From Verrucomicrobiota bacterium (GTDB lineage: Bacteria > Verrucomicrobiota > Verrucomicrobiia > Opitutales > Opitutaceae), in the NCBI GenBank assembly GCA_016222805.1, contig JACRQG010000004.1:289201-353200 (forward strand): a stretch of DNA of 64,000 nt, given 5' to 3'. Below, piece after piece: positions 34,601 through 43,874 of the stretch. A program made the position numbers and the translations under genes. How positions within the stretch are numbered: position 1 is the first letter of the stretch; each line of letters starts with the position of its first letter. The notes under the pieces are model-generated. The model made no database searches. It was not told where the DNA came from and saw only the letters and a program-made list of their open reading frames with translations.

Positions 34601-34705
34601 GGCGGTCTGCGCTCGCAGCGCAAGCGGCGAGGCGAGGCCGAAGCCGAGCAGGGTGCCGACGGCGACGACGAGGCGGAGACGGAAGGAGGGCAGGGTTTTT
34701 TTCAT
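31610..34705 (-). CDS. TonB-dependent outer-membrane receptor (SusC-like group)
   Basis: 1031 residues, exported to the outer membrane for energy-dependent uptake of a nutrient. Signal peptide ~1-32; carboxypeptidase-regulatory-like domain ~38-115 (GRILNAGTGEYLRNAVVTV, VPAGPQRVLFTYVGLDP); plug domain from ~150 with SEREGNAKAIMEQKHAIES then GNVGEFLKYLPGV; a beta-barrel up to the C-terminal phenylalanine (GVRAAF). The start MKKTLPSFRLR gives a clean signal peptide. No SusD-like partner is next to it. Substrate unknown. Confidence 0.9.
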   Translation of the reverse strand: MKKTLPSFRLRLVVAVGTLLGFGLASPLALRAQTATATLSGRILNAGTGEYLRNAVVTVVGTPLTATAEAGGAYSITGVPAGPQRVLFTYVGLDPREETVALAPGQTLTLDVRLTSAAYDQTIVKLGQFVVASEREGNAKAIMEQKHAIESKRVLATDTFGTISEGNVGEFLKYLPGVLIDYVEADARSVSLGGLDPKYTSVTLDGSPIASSGMAAASGTGANRAFEFEQMSIASIETVELSRTPQPENAGSALAGVVNLRSKGAFDRAGRLIGLRAGFAFNSMSGQPWKKQPGWDDEDHYRLQPNWGVDYSDVFLDRRLGIRAGYNYSYTFAEQKAEVVNYAFDTVTTNNDTEIPRVTSFSFRDSPKPTIRYNGNLRVDYKFSPDFWVSARAEYNRYHAKFFSRDLAFNFGTTLNVPGATTNLAPGVEYSLSSQSTTPTGGGVGIQQGGGGTNKYGSTANFGLAGYYKKGAFRADIATSMSRSMTWYKDQQFGFFWSIEPGTLSNLGLRFNRNGPADPALFITQTAGPDYRNLANHPNGFNARMNDRQGEDQRYQLKSDFQYTLQSRVPAVLKWGLHVSESVNNADRPVNNYAVAFRGRDGIAASADEALALFAEPSYRMNFDLGGNIDGLPNVDRWAAYKIYQANPGAWVPPTPAQIVGFKLQNARDAQEQIDALYQQTVLRFGSRLTIAPGVRFEHTRGRAAGPSDLGQRETDRRIFGTTAPTGTVDRTTAEYLMTRYGGGRAYARQDYNTWLRYLHTTYRFSDNLVLKTSWNQAISRADMNRLIGGLVVTNDDPNNPQPNRANAGNANLKPELSNTLNATLEYYTRGIGQFSVSAYRRDFKQLIRSRTFLVPAGGTWNGEALPSTVSPEDWEINTVDNVGKAHMSSVEFAFARELSFLPGPLARVRVNANYTRMRYDSYENYYRPTNVANLSWYIPYRAFRLQWNTNWRPGYRTEVETASNGWPTFTRESLTHTMDLTWNVRRNMDVFLNARNILNQDGGTYRLRSDLRTRWVETGAIWSTGVRAAF

Positions 34706-34895
34706 GGCAGGCAGGGATCCGATGGTGCATCCGGCCGGGAAACGGCGCGAAATTACCCTCTGAATCTCCCAGTGGACAGGGTCGCTTCGCCTGACGCCAC
34801 CGCTCCGGTTGCCGGACAGTCTGCCCGGGGCGGACTCGGTCGATCCCGCCCGCGCCGGAGGCGCCGGTCCCGGAAACCTCTGCGCGGCCGCCGGC

Positions 34896-35678
34896 CTACA
34901 GTCGGTGCAGATGGAAGCCGCCGTCGACGTCGAAGACCGCCCCGGTCGAAAAGGGGAACCGATCCTCAAGGATGGCGCGGACCGCGCGGCCGATGTCGGA
35001 AGGCTGGCCCCAGCGACGGATGGGCGTGATGCCCGGCTGATCCTGGAGGATGAGCTTGTCGTACTTTTCCTTCACGGCGCCGGTCATGTCGGTGGCGATG
35101 ACTCCCGGGCGAATCTCGTAGACGTTGATGCCGTCGCGCGCGAGGCGGTCGGCGAAGAGCTTGGTCATCATCGCGAGGCCGGCCTTCACCATGCAGTAGT
35201 CGCCGCGGTTGACGGAGGCGGTGTAGACCGAGATCGAGGTGATGTTGACGATGCGACCCCGGAAGCCCTCGGCGTCCGGTTCCTGGCGCAGCATCTGTTT
35301 GGCCGCAAGCTGGCTCAGGAAGAACGGGCCCTTGAGGTTGATCGCGAAGAGCCGGTCGAAGCTCTCCTCTCCGGCATCAAGGAGGTCGGCGCGGACCTTG
35401 GGGGCGACCCCGGCATTGTTGACGAGAAGATCGATCCGCCCGAAGCGCGCCACGGTTTCGGCCACGAGGCGTTCGCGATCGGCCGCGACCGCCACATCAC
35501 CCTGGAGGGTGAAACCGTCGCCGCCGGCTGCGCGCACGAGCGCGAGGGTCTCGTTGGCAGCCTCGGCATTGCCGGCGTAGTTGATGGCGATCCGGGTGCC
35601 GGCGCGGGCCAGTTCGACGGCGGTGCCGCGGCCGATACCGCGGGAGGATCCGGTGACGAGAGCAGTCTTGGTTGCCAT
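34896..35678 (-). CDS. SDR-family NAD(P) oxidoreductase
   Basis: 260 residues, classical short-chain dehydrogenase. [10 protein letters not shown] at ~8-17, LLVNNAG at ~84-90, NITSIS and catalytic YCMVK follow, with RPGVIATDM after. Resembles 3-ketoacyl-ACP reductases and sugar dehydrogenases; the substrate cannot be told. Starts at [10 protein letters not shown]; longer in-frame upstream sequence is not protein-like. Lies on the minus strand, upstream of the receptor with a 190-base gap holding no other gene. Confidence 0.88.
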   Translation of the reverse strand: MATKTALVTGSSRGIGRGTAVELARAGTRIAINYAGNAEAANETLALVRAAGGDGFTLQGDVAVAADRERLVAETVARFGRIDLLVNNAGVAPKVRADLLDAGEESFDRLFAINLKGPFFLSQLAAKQMLRQEPDAEGFRGRIVNITSISVYTASVNRGDYCMVKAGLAMMTKLFADRLARDGINVYEIRPGVIATDMTGAVKEKYDKLILQDQPGITPIRRWGQPSDIGRAVRAILEDRFPFSTGAVFDVDGGFHLHRL

Positions 35679-35874
35679 GATGGGCGCAGCCAACCGGCGG
35701 GCTCGGAAGCGGGCAAAGCAAATTCGCTGCCGGGGCCCGGGTGCGGTCGTTTCACAGCGCGCCAGCGACCGCCCGCGAGCAGGAAGGCCGGGTCGGCGCA
35801 AGCCGTGCAGGCCCGATCGTGGGCGCAATCGCGGCCTCACCCTCGACGAGAGCGAGCGAGAAGCCGCCGGAATC

Positions 35875-36525
35875 TTACCGCCGCGTCCGCGGCGCGATGC
35901 TGCCGGCGACTAGCAGGAGCCCCAGCAGGAGGAGGACGGAGCCGCCGTCTGGAATGGCGTTGGCCGTGGCGGTGCCCGACATCTCGACGCGGACGCCGGT
36001 GGGTCCACCGCCGCTGTTCTGGACTTGGAAGGAGAGGGTGTTGACCCCGGCGATGAACCCGGAGTTCAGGGTGAAGTTCGTCCAGGAAGTGAATCCAGCC
36101 ACTGGCTGTCCGGTGGCGACGCCGTTGAGGAAGATATTGGAGGCCCCTCCGCCGTCATCTCCCGCCCACCGACCGCTGATGACGGCGGTCAGGGGATTCA
36201 AACCGGTCAGGTCAAACGTGGTGGTGTAGCGGTAGACCCAATTGGTGCCGCCGTTGGTATCGATCGCCGGCGTGATCCACGCGGAGGTCGTATTGTCCCC
36301 CAACCAAGGTCCGATGGGATAACCACCCGCCGCCGTGGCGACATACGCGGGGGCAGTGGTGGCGCCGTTGACGTAGGTGATCGCATAGTGCGGATCGACG
36401 GTATTGTCATTCAGGGGAGCGCCGACAGCGTTCACGCCGGTATTGAAGAGATTGATGATCGCGGCGTTGGCGTTGGGCAGCGCCATCAGGACCGTGGCGA
36501 TCAGGAAGACAAGCGACCTTGGCAT
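35875..36525 (-). CDS. Exported protein with PDGG-type C-terminal sorting signal
   Basis: 216 residues: signal peptide ~1-21 (ending NANA), a beta-rich Asn/Gly/Thr-rich body, and a C-terminal tail of [19 protein letters not shown] followed by APRTRR. A Pro-Asp-Gly-Gly start, a hydrophobic span and a short basic end are the features of the VPDSG/PEP-CTERM sorting class, recognised by an exosortase that must be encoded elsewhere. Probably a surface or biofilm-matrix protein. It stands between the SDR gene and the second receptor. Confidence 0.8.
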   Translation of the reverse strand: MPRSLVFLIATVLMALPNANAAIINLFNTGVNAVGAPLNDNTVDPHYAITYVNGATTAPAYVATAAGGYPIGPWLGDNTTSAWITPAIDTNGGTNWVYRYTTTFDLTGLNPLTAVISGRWAGDDGGGASNIFLNGVATGQPVAGFTSWTNFTLNSGFIAGVNTLSFQVQNSGGGPTGVRVEMSGTATANAIPDGGSVLLLLGLLLVAGSIAPRTRR

Positions 36526-36867
36526 GACAGGAGGAGGTTGGTTTTTGATAATTCGCGTTGGTTAGCATCTGTCGTGCCCGACCCGGCGCGGCGAGGGAGT
36601 GCCTTGGCTAAGATACTGGCTGGAAGAAATAAGGCCGATGTCCTTTGCGTCGGCCCTGATCGCCGGGCTTCGTGGAGGCCCACCGAAATGTCAGGTCTTC
36701 CGACGTCTTCAGAGGCCCGTGGCGACTCAAGAAACGCGAAGTGGACGACAAAAAGCGATGAGCCACTCCCCGTGGGGTCAGGCAAACTGGGTCCAGTTCA
36801 TTCCCTGCCGCGTTCGGGTCTGCCCGGCGCGGTTTCCTTTTTGGCCGGCTTTTTCCAGGCAAACCCC
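36526..36867. other. Divergent intergenic region, no gene seen
   Basis: A 342-base region upstream of two diverging genes that should hold both promoters. It has a short hairpin near 36632-36654 (GGCCGA...TCGGCC) and a pyrimidine tract (TTTCCTTTTTGGCC) close to the receptor start. I see no convincing hexamers or coding frame. Confidence 0.4.
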
Positions 36868-39800
36868 ATGAAAACCTCCCGTCCCTTCGCCCTGCCGCTT
36901 TGGCGGGCTTTTCTGCTCGCAGGTCTGGCTTGGTGGCTCTCCGTTGCCAGTCTCCTGGCACAGACGAGTACCGGCACCATCCGCGGCCGGGTCTTCAACC
37001 CGGTCGCGCAGGCCTACGTGCGTGATGCCGAAATCCGGCTCGAAGGCACCAACCGCGTGACCTACTCGGAGAACGATGGCTCGTTCGAGTTCCAGGGCGT
37101 GCCGGCGGGGTCGGCGACCATCATCGTCACCTTCACCGGCTACAACGAGGAACGGCAGGACTTCACGGTCGCGTCCGGCCAGGTGGCAGTCCGGGAAATC
37201 AACCTCACGAGCACGGCGGCCCGGTCGGTGGCGGGCAAGGACGGGGTTGTGAAGATGGAGGCGTTTACGGTCTCGTCGGAGCGTGAAGGCAATGCCAAGG
37301 CGATCATGGCGCAGCGGCGTGACCTGAACATCACGACGTCGGTATCCTCGGACATCTTCGGCGACGTGACCGACGGCAATGTCGGCGAGTTCCTGAAGTA
37401 CCTGCCCGGGGTCGACCTCGACTACGTCGAGTCCGAGCCGCGCGGACCCCGTCTGGGCGGCATGGACGGGCAGTACGTGGGCGTGGCGTTCGACGGCATG
37501 CGCACGGCCAGCGCCGATGCGAATCGCGGCGGCGGCGCGGCTTCGCGCGCCACCAGCTTCGAGGGCTTCTCCATCACCTCGATCGACTCGATTGAGATCA
37601 ACCGCACCGCCAGCCCGGAGAACGATGCCGACTCCCCGGCGGGCACCGTGAACATGAAGACCAAGCGGGCCTTCGACCGCAAGGGACGCGCGGTGGGCTA
37701 CAACTCCAGCATCAACTTCAACAGCGAGGAGTTCACCCTCAAGGCCACCGACGGACCGCGCGACAAGAAGGACAAGAAATGGAAGCCCAACTTCCAGTTC
37801 GACTACGCCGAGTCGTTCTTCGATCGCCGGTTCGGGGTCCTGCTCTCGGCCAGCCGGGCGCATTCGTTCACGGAGCAGCTCACCGGCACCGATGTGGGCT
37901 ACAACGCCGCGCCGACCGCGGCCGATCCGCGGCCCCTGGTGGTGCGGCAGCTGAACTTCGGCGACGGTCCCAAGTACATCCGCAAGGACTCGCTGCTGCT
38001 CACCGCCGACTGGAAGGCGACCGAGCGGCTGACGCTCTCGCTCAACATGGTGTACAGCTACTTCGACGGCGAGTATTGGAACCGCAACTTCACGTGGGTC
38101 GCCGCGAACGACAACGCCAACGTCAACAACGGCCGCTCCACCGTGGGCGGCGACGGCCTCACCACCATCATCGCGACCCGGGCGCCGAGCGGCAGCGTGA
38201 ACAACGTCGCCACCCTCAACGTCGGCGGCGGTGGCGCCACCAAGCTCGTCTACACCCGCCAGTTCGCGCCCCGTTTCGAGTACAAGTACGCCGGATGGGT
38301 CGTCGACGGGGCGTTCGCGATTTCGCGGTCGGTGAACAATTACGAGGGCCTGGAACGCGGTTTTGCCACCCTCAGTGAGGCCGGCGGCGTCCCCAGCAGC
38401 TGGATCGCCACGCGGCCGAACCCGCAGTCCTGGGAGTGGGTGATCCGCCAGACCTCGGGCAACGACTGGTTTGATCTGCGCAGCTTCACCAGCACCGACG
38501 CCCGCTCGGGCGGCACGCGGATCCAGAATCGGACGGAGCTCTGGTCGACCGAGAAGTGGACCGGCACGCTCAATGCCCGCTGGGCGCTGCCCTTCCTCCA
38601 GCGGATCCCGATGTCGGTGAAATTCGGCGGCAAGTGGGACGAGGAAACCCGCGACCACAACAACTGGAACGACGAGTCCATCTGGAGCTACATCGGGCCG
38701 GGCGGCAACACCGTGACCTACAACCCGGCCACCGAGGTCTACACCAACACGAGCTGGGGCAGCTGGGCGAACGTCGGGCCGGAGTTCATCTCCCCGAACC
38801 CGTTCGAGTCCGGCCGCACCAACGCGCTCAACGTGATCAACATCAACGGCAACCCCGGCATGCCCCCGCGGGCCTCCCGCAACGCGCCGGCCGAGCTCTT
38901 CCAGCAGCACCCCGAGCTGTTCGTCAACATGGCGAACGTCGACAACATCTACAATTCGCGGATCGCGAACAAGCGCCACATCCGCCAGACGCTGACCGCG
39001 GGCTACGCCCAGGTCGACGCGCGCCTCACCTCGCGGCTCCAGATGCGTACCGGCGTGCGGATGGAGAAGACCGAGAATGCGCTGCGGGAGTTCGATCCGC
39101 TGACCGCGGCGCAGATGCTGAATTCGCCCTACGCCAGCCAGTTCACGCGCAATGCCACGACGGGCATCGTGACGCCGAGCCGGTCGACGTCGATCTCGGG
39201 CGTGCTTTACCAGTACACCAAGCAACCGCAGGTGACGCGGGTTTCGAGCTACCAGAACTACTTCCCGTCATTGCTCTTCAAGTACAACTTCCTGCCCAAC
39301 CTCGAGTGGCAGGCCGGCGTCAACCGCGGCATCTCCCGCGCGCCCATCGACAACCTCACCGGCCTGTGGGTGGTGGACGAGATCAACCTGCGCGTGACCT
39401 CGCCGAATCCCAACCTCAAGCCGGAGCGCCACAAGGTGTACCAGTCGCGCCTCGCCTACTACTTCGGCGGGCGCTCCCCCGGCCAGCTGTCGGTGGCGGT
39501 CATCCAGGACGAGGCGACCAACTTCATCACCTCGCAGGACTACACCGCCGAGCAGTTCGGGATCGATGATCCGGACTTCTCGACGTACACGTTCCGGTCG
39601 ACGCGCAATGTCGACACCCTGCAGCGGTACAAGAACATGGACTGGAATTACAACCAGACCCTGGGCTTCCTGGGCGCCGAAGCCCTGCGGGGAACGAGCG
39701 TAGGCTTCACCTACAGCCGTTCGTACGCCAACATGCGGCGGTCGGGCGTGGCACCGCACCGCATGACGGGCCGGCTGGGCTACGCCTACAAGCGCTTCAA

Positions 39801-40077
39801 CAGCTCCCTCGGCATCATCTGGGCAGACGACAAGCCGCAGGGGACGGGTACGACCAACTACGGTCGCTACTTCGGGGCGATCACCAAGATGGACCTGACC
39901 CTCAACTTCCGTCTCCATCCGCGGGCCACGCTCTACATTCAGGGCCGGAACATCACCAACGTGAAGGACCTTTCCTACCTGTCGCCGCCCGGTGTGCAGG
40001 AAGGCCAGCAGGGCGTGCTCCGGCACATGGAGGAGTACGGCGCCAACTGGGTGTTCGGCCTGAAGGGTTATTTCTAA
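36868..40077 (+). CDS. TonB-dependent outer-membrane receptor, tandem copy 1
   Basis: 1069 residues. Signal peptide ~1-31; carboxypeptidase-regulatory-like domain ~35-115 (GRVFNPVAQAYVRDAEIRLE, GVPAGSATIIVTFTGYN); plug with SEREGNAKAIMAQRRDLN, GNVGEFLKYLPGVDLDYVES and RGPRLGGMDGQYVGVAFDG; beta-barrel ending in GLKGYF, the C-terminal Phe recognised by the Bam complex. Close paralogue of the next gene, same strand, 415 bases apart. No SusD-like gene adjoins. Substrate unknown; sugar or siderophore both possible. Confidence 0.92.
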   Translation: MKTSRPFALPLWRAFLLAGLAWWLSVASLLAQTSTGTIRGRVFNPVAQAYVRDAEIRLEGTNRVTYSENDGSFEFQGVPAGSATIIVTFTGYNEERQDFTVASGQVAVREINLTSTAARSVAGKDGVVKMEAFTVSSEREGNAKAIMAQRRDLNITTSVSSDIFGDVTDGNVGEFLKYLPGVDLDYVESEPRGPRLGGMDGQYVGVAFDGMRTASADANRGGGAASRATSFEGFSITSIDSIEINRTASPENDADSPAGTVNMKTKRAFDRKGRAVGYNSSINFNSEEFTLKATDGPRDKKDKKWKPNFQFDYAESFFDRRFGVLLSASRAHSFTEQLTGTDVGYNAAPTAADPRPLVVRQLNFGDGPKYIRKDSLLLTADWKATERLTLSLNMVYSYFDGEYWNRNFTWVAANDNANVNNGRSTVGGDGLTTIIATRAPSGSVNNVATLNVGGGGATKLVYTRQFAPRFEYKYAGWVVDGAFAISRSVNNYEGLERGFATLSEAGGVPSSWIATRPNPQSWEWVIRQTSGNDWFDLRSFTSTDARSGGTRIQNRTELWSTEKWTGTLNARWALPFLQRIPMSVKFGGKWDEETRDHNNWNDESIWSYIGPGGNTVTYNPATEVYTNTSWGSWANVGPEFISPNPFESGRTNALNVININGNPGMPPRASRNAPAELFQQHPELFVNMANVDNIYNSRIANKRHIRQTLTAGYAQVDARLTSRLQMRTGVRMEKTENALREFDPLTAAQMLNSPYASQFTRNATTGIVTPSRSTSISGVLYQYTKQPQVTRVSSYQNYFPSLLFKYNFLPNLEWQAGVNRGISRAPIDNLTGLWVVDEINLRVTSPNPNLKPERHKVYQSRLAYYFGGRSPGQLSVAVIQDEATNFITSQDYTAEQFGIDDPDFSTYTFRSTRNVDTLQRYKNMDWNYNQTLGFLGAEALRGTSVGFTYSRSYANMRRSGVAPHRMTGRLGYAYKRFNSSLGIIWADDKPQGTGTTNYGRYFGAITKMDLTLNFRLHPRATLYIQGRNITNVKDLSYLSPPGVQEGQQGVLRHMEEYGANWVFGLKGYF

Positions 40078-40192
40078 CCGGCGGCGGGCACCTCCCGGAG
40101 CGGCGACGTCCCTACCCGTTGCTCCCGCTGGTGTGGCGGTCCGGTTGGAGCCGGGGACGGTGACCCCGGCGGCGGCGTCCGATCCACGGGCT

Positions 40193-40224
40193 GGGGCCGG
40201 CCTCCACGAGGCCGGCTACCCCAA
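40193..40224. repeat. GGCCGG palindromic repeat
   Basis: GGGGCCGGCCTCCACGAGGC then CGGCTACCCC. Related to the repeats at 6607 and 59253 by GGCCGG..GGCCGGCTAC. Confidence 0.6.
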
Positions 40225-40432
40225 GGGAGGATTCGGGGTGGGAGGCGACCTGGGGTCGCTTGGGCCGCACCCTGACGGTGATTTCCAACAAAATCTTCAG
40301 GAAACACCGATTTCACTGCTGAAACGGCGTCCGGCGCCGGTCTGGTTAATGGCATAACCGAAGTTCGACTTGCGGGATCGCCGGACATTTCTACGTTCCG
40401 CCCGCTCTTAGTTGCCCCGCTGGAGAATCGAT

Positions 40433-40466
40433 GCTGGGAACCTCGTCGGTTCCCGCAGCCTTTTTG
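40433..40466 (+). terminator. Terminator-like hairpin in the leader of the second receptor
   Basis: GGGAACC and GGTTCCC arms (40436-40442, 40448-40454), extended by GCT/AGC with a bulge, then CTTTTTG. It ends 27 bases before the receptor start codon, so it is either the late terminator of the first receptor or a regulatory attenuator. Confidence 0.5.
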
Positions 40467-40492
40467 TTGCGTGGCGACGAGCCCCAACACCA

Positions 40493-43400
40493 ATGAAAGA
40501 CGCCCTGACCCGGCTCCTCACTGCGAGGGGAGCCCGAATTCTCGTCGGCCTGTTTTTCGGGCTGACTTTCTCCGGCCTGGCCCCAGCCCAGGCTCCTGCT
40601 ACCGGCACCATCCAGGGCCGGGTCTACAACCCGGCCACGCGGGACTATGTGCGCGACGCCCAGGTGAGCCTCGACGGCACCAACCAGGTGACCTATTCCG
40701 AAGGCGACGGCTCCTTTTCCTTCACCGGGGTGCCGGCCGGCCCGGCGTCCATCACGGTCACCTACACCGGCTACAATACGGTCAAGGACTCCTTCACCGT
40801 CGCCGCCGGCCAGACGGTGGCGCGCGAGATCCAGCTCACCAGCACGGCGGCCGCGACGAAAACCAAGGAGGGCGTCGTCCGGCTCGAGGCCTTCACCGTC
40901 TCCTCCGAGCGCGAGGGCAACTCCAAGGCCATCATGGCGCAGCGCCGCTCCATGAGCATCACCACCTCGGTGGCCTCGGACATCTTCGGCGACGTGACCG
41001 ACGGGAATGTCGGCGAGTTCCTCAAGTACCTGCCGGGCGTCGACCTCGATTACGTCGAGTCGGAGGCCCGCGGGCCGCGGCTCGGCGGCATGGACTCGCA
41101 GTATGTCGGGGTGTCGTTCGATGGCATCCGCTCCGCCAGCGCGGACGCCAATCGCGGCGGCGGCACCAACTCCCGCGCCACCAGCTTCGAGGGGTTCTCC
41201 ATCACCGCGATCGAGTCGATCGAGGTCAACCGCACCACCGCGCCGGACTCCGACGCCGACAATCCCGCCGGCACGATCAACATGCGCACCAAGCGCGCGT
41301 TTGATCGCCGGGGCCGCACGGTGGCCTACAACACCAGCCTTAACTTCAACGCGGAGGAGTTCACCTTCAACAAGACCGCCGGCCCGCGCGACGGCTTCTC
41401 CTACAAGTGGAAGCCGAACTACTCCTTCGACTATGCCGAGTCGTTCTTCAACCAGCGGTTCGGCGTCCTCCTCTCGGCGAGCCACGCCAGCTCCTACACC
41501 GAGCAGTACCTGATGGGCGTCGGCTACAACCGTTCGCCCAACGCCACCGACCCGCGGCCGATGGTCGCGCGGCAGATCGATTTCAAGGACGGCAACAAGT
41601 TCATCCTGAAGGACGCGATGACGCTGACCGCCGACTGGAAGGTCACGCCCAGCCTCGTGCTTTCGCTCACCGGCATCTACACCTACACCGAGGGTGAGTT
41701 CTGGAACCGCAACTTCACCTTCGTCGCGGCCAACGACAACGCCAACGTCAACAACGGCCGCAACTCGGTCGGCGGCGACGGCATCCTCACGGTCATCGCC
41801 CGCCGCGAGGGCACGGCCAACGCCGCCACCCTCAACAACGGCGGCGGCACCTCGGCCAAGCTCACGTACACCCGCACCCTGTCGCCCAAGTTCGAATACA
41901 AGACGAGCCGCTGGATCGTCGACGGGGCGATGGGCTATTCCCGTTCGGTCAACAACTACGAGTCGCTCGAGCGCGGCTTCTCCAACAGCGAGGGCGGCGG
42001 CGTTCCCAGCGGCTTCATCGCCACCCGTCCACACGCCGGCTCCTGGGAGTGGGAGATTCGCCAGACCTCGGGCAACGACTGGTACGATCGCGCCAGCTTC
42101 GTCGACACCAACACCCGGTCGGGCGGCACCCGGGTGAACAACGACAACCGCACCTGGATCACCACCATTTGGAGCGGCCAGGCCAACGCCCGGTGGGCGG
42201 TGCCCTTCCTGGAGAAGTTTCCCACTTACCTGAAGTTCGGCGGCAAGTGGGCGGAGGAATCCCGCAACAACAATGTCGTCAGCGACTGGGACATCTGGTC
42301 CTACGTCGGGCCCGGCGGCAACACCGTGGTGCAAAACGCCAATACCGGCGCCTGGCAGAACGCCACCTTCGGCAACTGGGGCAACCTCGGGGAGAAGTTC
42401 CTTTCCCCGCATCCGTTCGACACCGGCACGACCAACGCCCTCACGGTCTACAACCTCAATGGCGTGAAGGGCATGCCGCCCCGCGTCAACCGGCAGGAGG
42501 TCGCGGCGCTCTTCCGGTCCAATCCCGGGCAGTTTGTCCACACCGGCACGCCGGAGAATTACTACACGTCGTTCTTCGCCAACCCGCGCGATTTCAAGCA
42601 GACGGTCACTTCCGGCTATACCCAGGCCACCGTGCGCTTCAGTTCGCGGCTCACGATGCTGACCGGAGTGCGCATGGAGGAGACCGAGAACGCGGTGAAG
42701 GAGTTCGATCCGCTCACCCGTGCGCAGGTGCTGGCGGCCGGCTACACCGTGAATGCCGCCGGCACCAACGGCGGCCGCGCGCTGACGCTGCCGGGCATGA
42801 TCTACCAGTACACGCACAATCCCCGGGTCACCCGGACGGCGAGCTACCGGAATTTCTTCCCGTCGGTGATGTTCAAGTACTACCTCACGCCGGACTTCGA
42901 ATTCCAGCTGGGCTTCAACAAGTCGATCTCGCGCCCGCCGATCGACAACGTCACCGGTCTGTGGGGCATCGACGAGGTCAACCTGCGCGTCTCCGCGCCG
43001 AATCCCAACCTGCAGCCGGAGTACCACAAGAAGTACCAGTCGCGCCTGGCATACTACTTCCGCGGCCGTTCGCCCGGCCAGCTCACGCTCGATCTCACGC
43101 ACAACCGCGCGACGAATTTCCGCCAGACCTTCGACTACTCCGCGGATGAATTCGGGGTCGAGGATCCCGACTTCGCGCCGTACACCTTCCGCACGACGGT
43201 CAACAGCGCGGAGGAGCGGACCTTCTGGGCGGCCGATCTCGCGTACAACCAGACGCTCGGCTTCCTCCCGGCCGAGTACCTGCGGGGCATCAACTTCAAC
43301 GTCGCCTTCTCGCGCGCCTACTCCGACGTCCGCCGCGCCAATCTCGCCCCGTATCGCGTCACTTCCCGCCTCGGCTACGCCTATCGCCGCTTCAACGGTT

Positions 43401-43663
43401 CAGTCGGCATGGTCTGGCGCCCGGACACCCCGGACAGCACCACCTACGGCCAGTATCAGGGCGAGATCACGCAGTTCGATGTTTCGCTGAACTGGCGCCT
43501 GTCCAAGCACGCCACGCTCTACACGCAGGTGCGCAACATCACCGGCAAGCCGGTCCTCTGGTACCACACACCACCGGGGGTGGTGGAGGGCCGGCAGCCC
43601 GCCCTGCGGCAGATGCAGGAATACGGCGCCAACTGGGTCTTCGGCGTGAAGGGCATGTTCTAA
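40493..43663 (+). CDS. TonB-dependent outer-membrane receptor, tandem copy 2
   Basis: 1056 residues, paralogue of the preceding receptor with almost the same block order: signal peptide ~1-33, GRVYNPATRDYVRDAQVSLD then GVPAGPASITVTYTGYN, plug with SEREGNSKAIMAQRRSMS and GNVGEFLKYLPGVDLDYVES, barrel ending GVKGMF. Differences concentrate in the middle of the barrel and extracellular-loop-like stretches, as expected if the two copies take related but different ligands. ATG at MKDALTRLL is chosen; GCCCC precedes, no strong ribosome binding site. Confidence 0.92.
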   Translation: MKDALTRLLTARGARILVGLFFGLTFSGLAPAQAPATGTIQGRVYNPATRDYVRDAQVSLDGTNQVTYSEGDGSFSFTGVPAGPASITVTYTGYNTVKDSFTVAAGQTVAREIQLTSTAAATKTKEGVVRLEAFTVSSEREGNSKAIMAQRRSMSITTSVASDIFGDVTDGNVGEFLKYLPGVDLDYVESEARGPRLGGMDSQYVGVSFDGIRSASADANRGGGTNSRATSFEGFSITAIESIEVNRTTAPDSDADNPAGTINMRTKRAFDRRGRTVAYNTSLNFNAEEFTFNKTAGPRDGFSYKWKPNYSFDYAESFFNQRFGVLLSASHASSYTEQYLMGVGYNRSPNATDPRPMVARQIDFKDGNKFILKDAMTLTADWKVTPSLVLSLTGIYTYTEGEFWNRNFTFVAANDNANVNNGRNSVGGDGILTVIARREGTANAATLNNGGGTSAKLTYTRTLSPKFEYKTSRWIVDGAMGYSRSVNNYESLERGFSNSEGGGVPSGFIATRPHAGSWEWEIRQTSGNDWYDRASFVDTNTRSGGTRVNNDNRTWITTIWSGQANARWAVPFLEKFPTYLKFGGKWAEESRNNNVVSDWDIWSYVGPGGNTVVQNANTGAWQNATFGNWGNLGEKFLSPHPFDTGTTNALTVYNLNGVKGMPPRVNRQEVAALFRSNPGQFVHTGTPENYYTSFFANPRDFKQTVTSGYTQATVRFSSRLTMLTGVRMEETENAVKEFDPLTRAQVLAAGYTVNAAGTNGGRALTLPGMIYQYTHNPRVTRTASYRNFFPSVMFKYYLTPDFEFQLGFNKSISRPPIDNVTGLWGIDEVNLRVSAPNPNLQPEYHKKYQSRLAYYFRGRSPGQLTLDLTHNRATNFRQTFDYSADEFGVEDPDFAPYTFRTTVNSAEERTFWAADLAYNQTLGFLPAEYLRGINFNVAFSRAYSDVRRANLAPYRVTSRLGYAYRRFNGSVGMVWRPDTPDSTTYGQYQGEITQFDVSLNWRLSKHATLYTQVRNITGKPVLWYHTPPGVVEGRQPALRQMQEYGANWVFGVKGMF

Positions 43664-43691
43664 GAGGACATCGTCAGCGACCTTCAGCGCT

Positions 43692-43769
43692 ATGGACGGG
43701 GCGACCTCGCCCCGTCATTTCCCGCCAACTACGCGCCGGCTCGCGCGGCGGGGTCGCCGCGCCCACAGG
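43692..43769. repeat. Two GC-rich palindromic repeats in inverted arrangement
   Basis: GACGGGGCGACCTCGCCCCGTC and GCGCGGCGGGGTCGCCGCGC followed by CCACAGG. Same family as 3994-4074. Confidence 0.7.
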
Positions 43770-43815
43770 TTTCACGGACTCCTGACGCTGTGTGCAGCAT
43801 GAGACGATTGCGTTC

Positions 43816-43847
43816 GTGTAGGCGGGGCGACCACGCCCCGCTCCCTG
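43816..43847. repeat. GC-rich palindromic repeat
   Basis: GTAGGCGGGGCGACCACGCC then CCGCTCCC. Together with 43692-43769 it fills most of the 211-base gap 43664-43874, which holds no gene. Confidence 0.65.
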
Positions 43848-43874
43848 AGCTTCGAAACCCGCTTCGCGGCGCCC

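Larger units (their letters stand above)
40078..40492. other. Intergenic region between tandem receptors
   Basis: A 415-base gap. It holds a GGCCGG-type palindromic repeat at 40193-40224 and a terminator-like hairpin at 40433-40466. AT-rich sequence near 40285-40355 may hold the promoter for the second receptor. I see no gene. Confidence 0.5.

Noticed and set aside
31775..35029. Long plus-strand open frame opposite the first receptor
   Set aside because: Antisense shadow with low-complexity Gly/Ala/Val content; the minus strand encodes a full receptor with signal peptide and plug motifs.
36778..39225. Long minus-strand open frame opposite the second receptor
   Set aside because: Antisense shadow for the same reasons; no start signal or domain.
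40391..43102. Long minus-strand open frame opposite the third receptor
   Set aside because: Antisense shadow; the plus strand ends in the expected C-terminal Phe and carries all receptor blocks.
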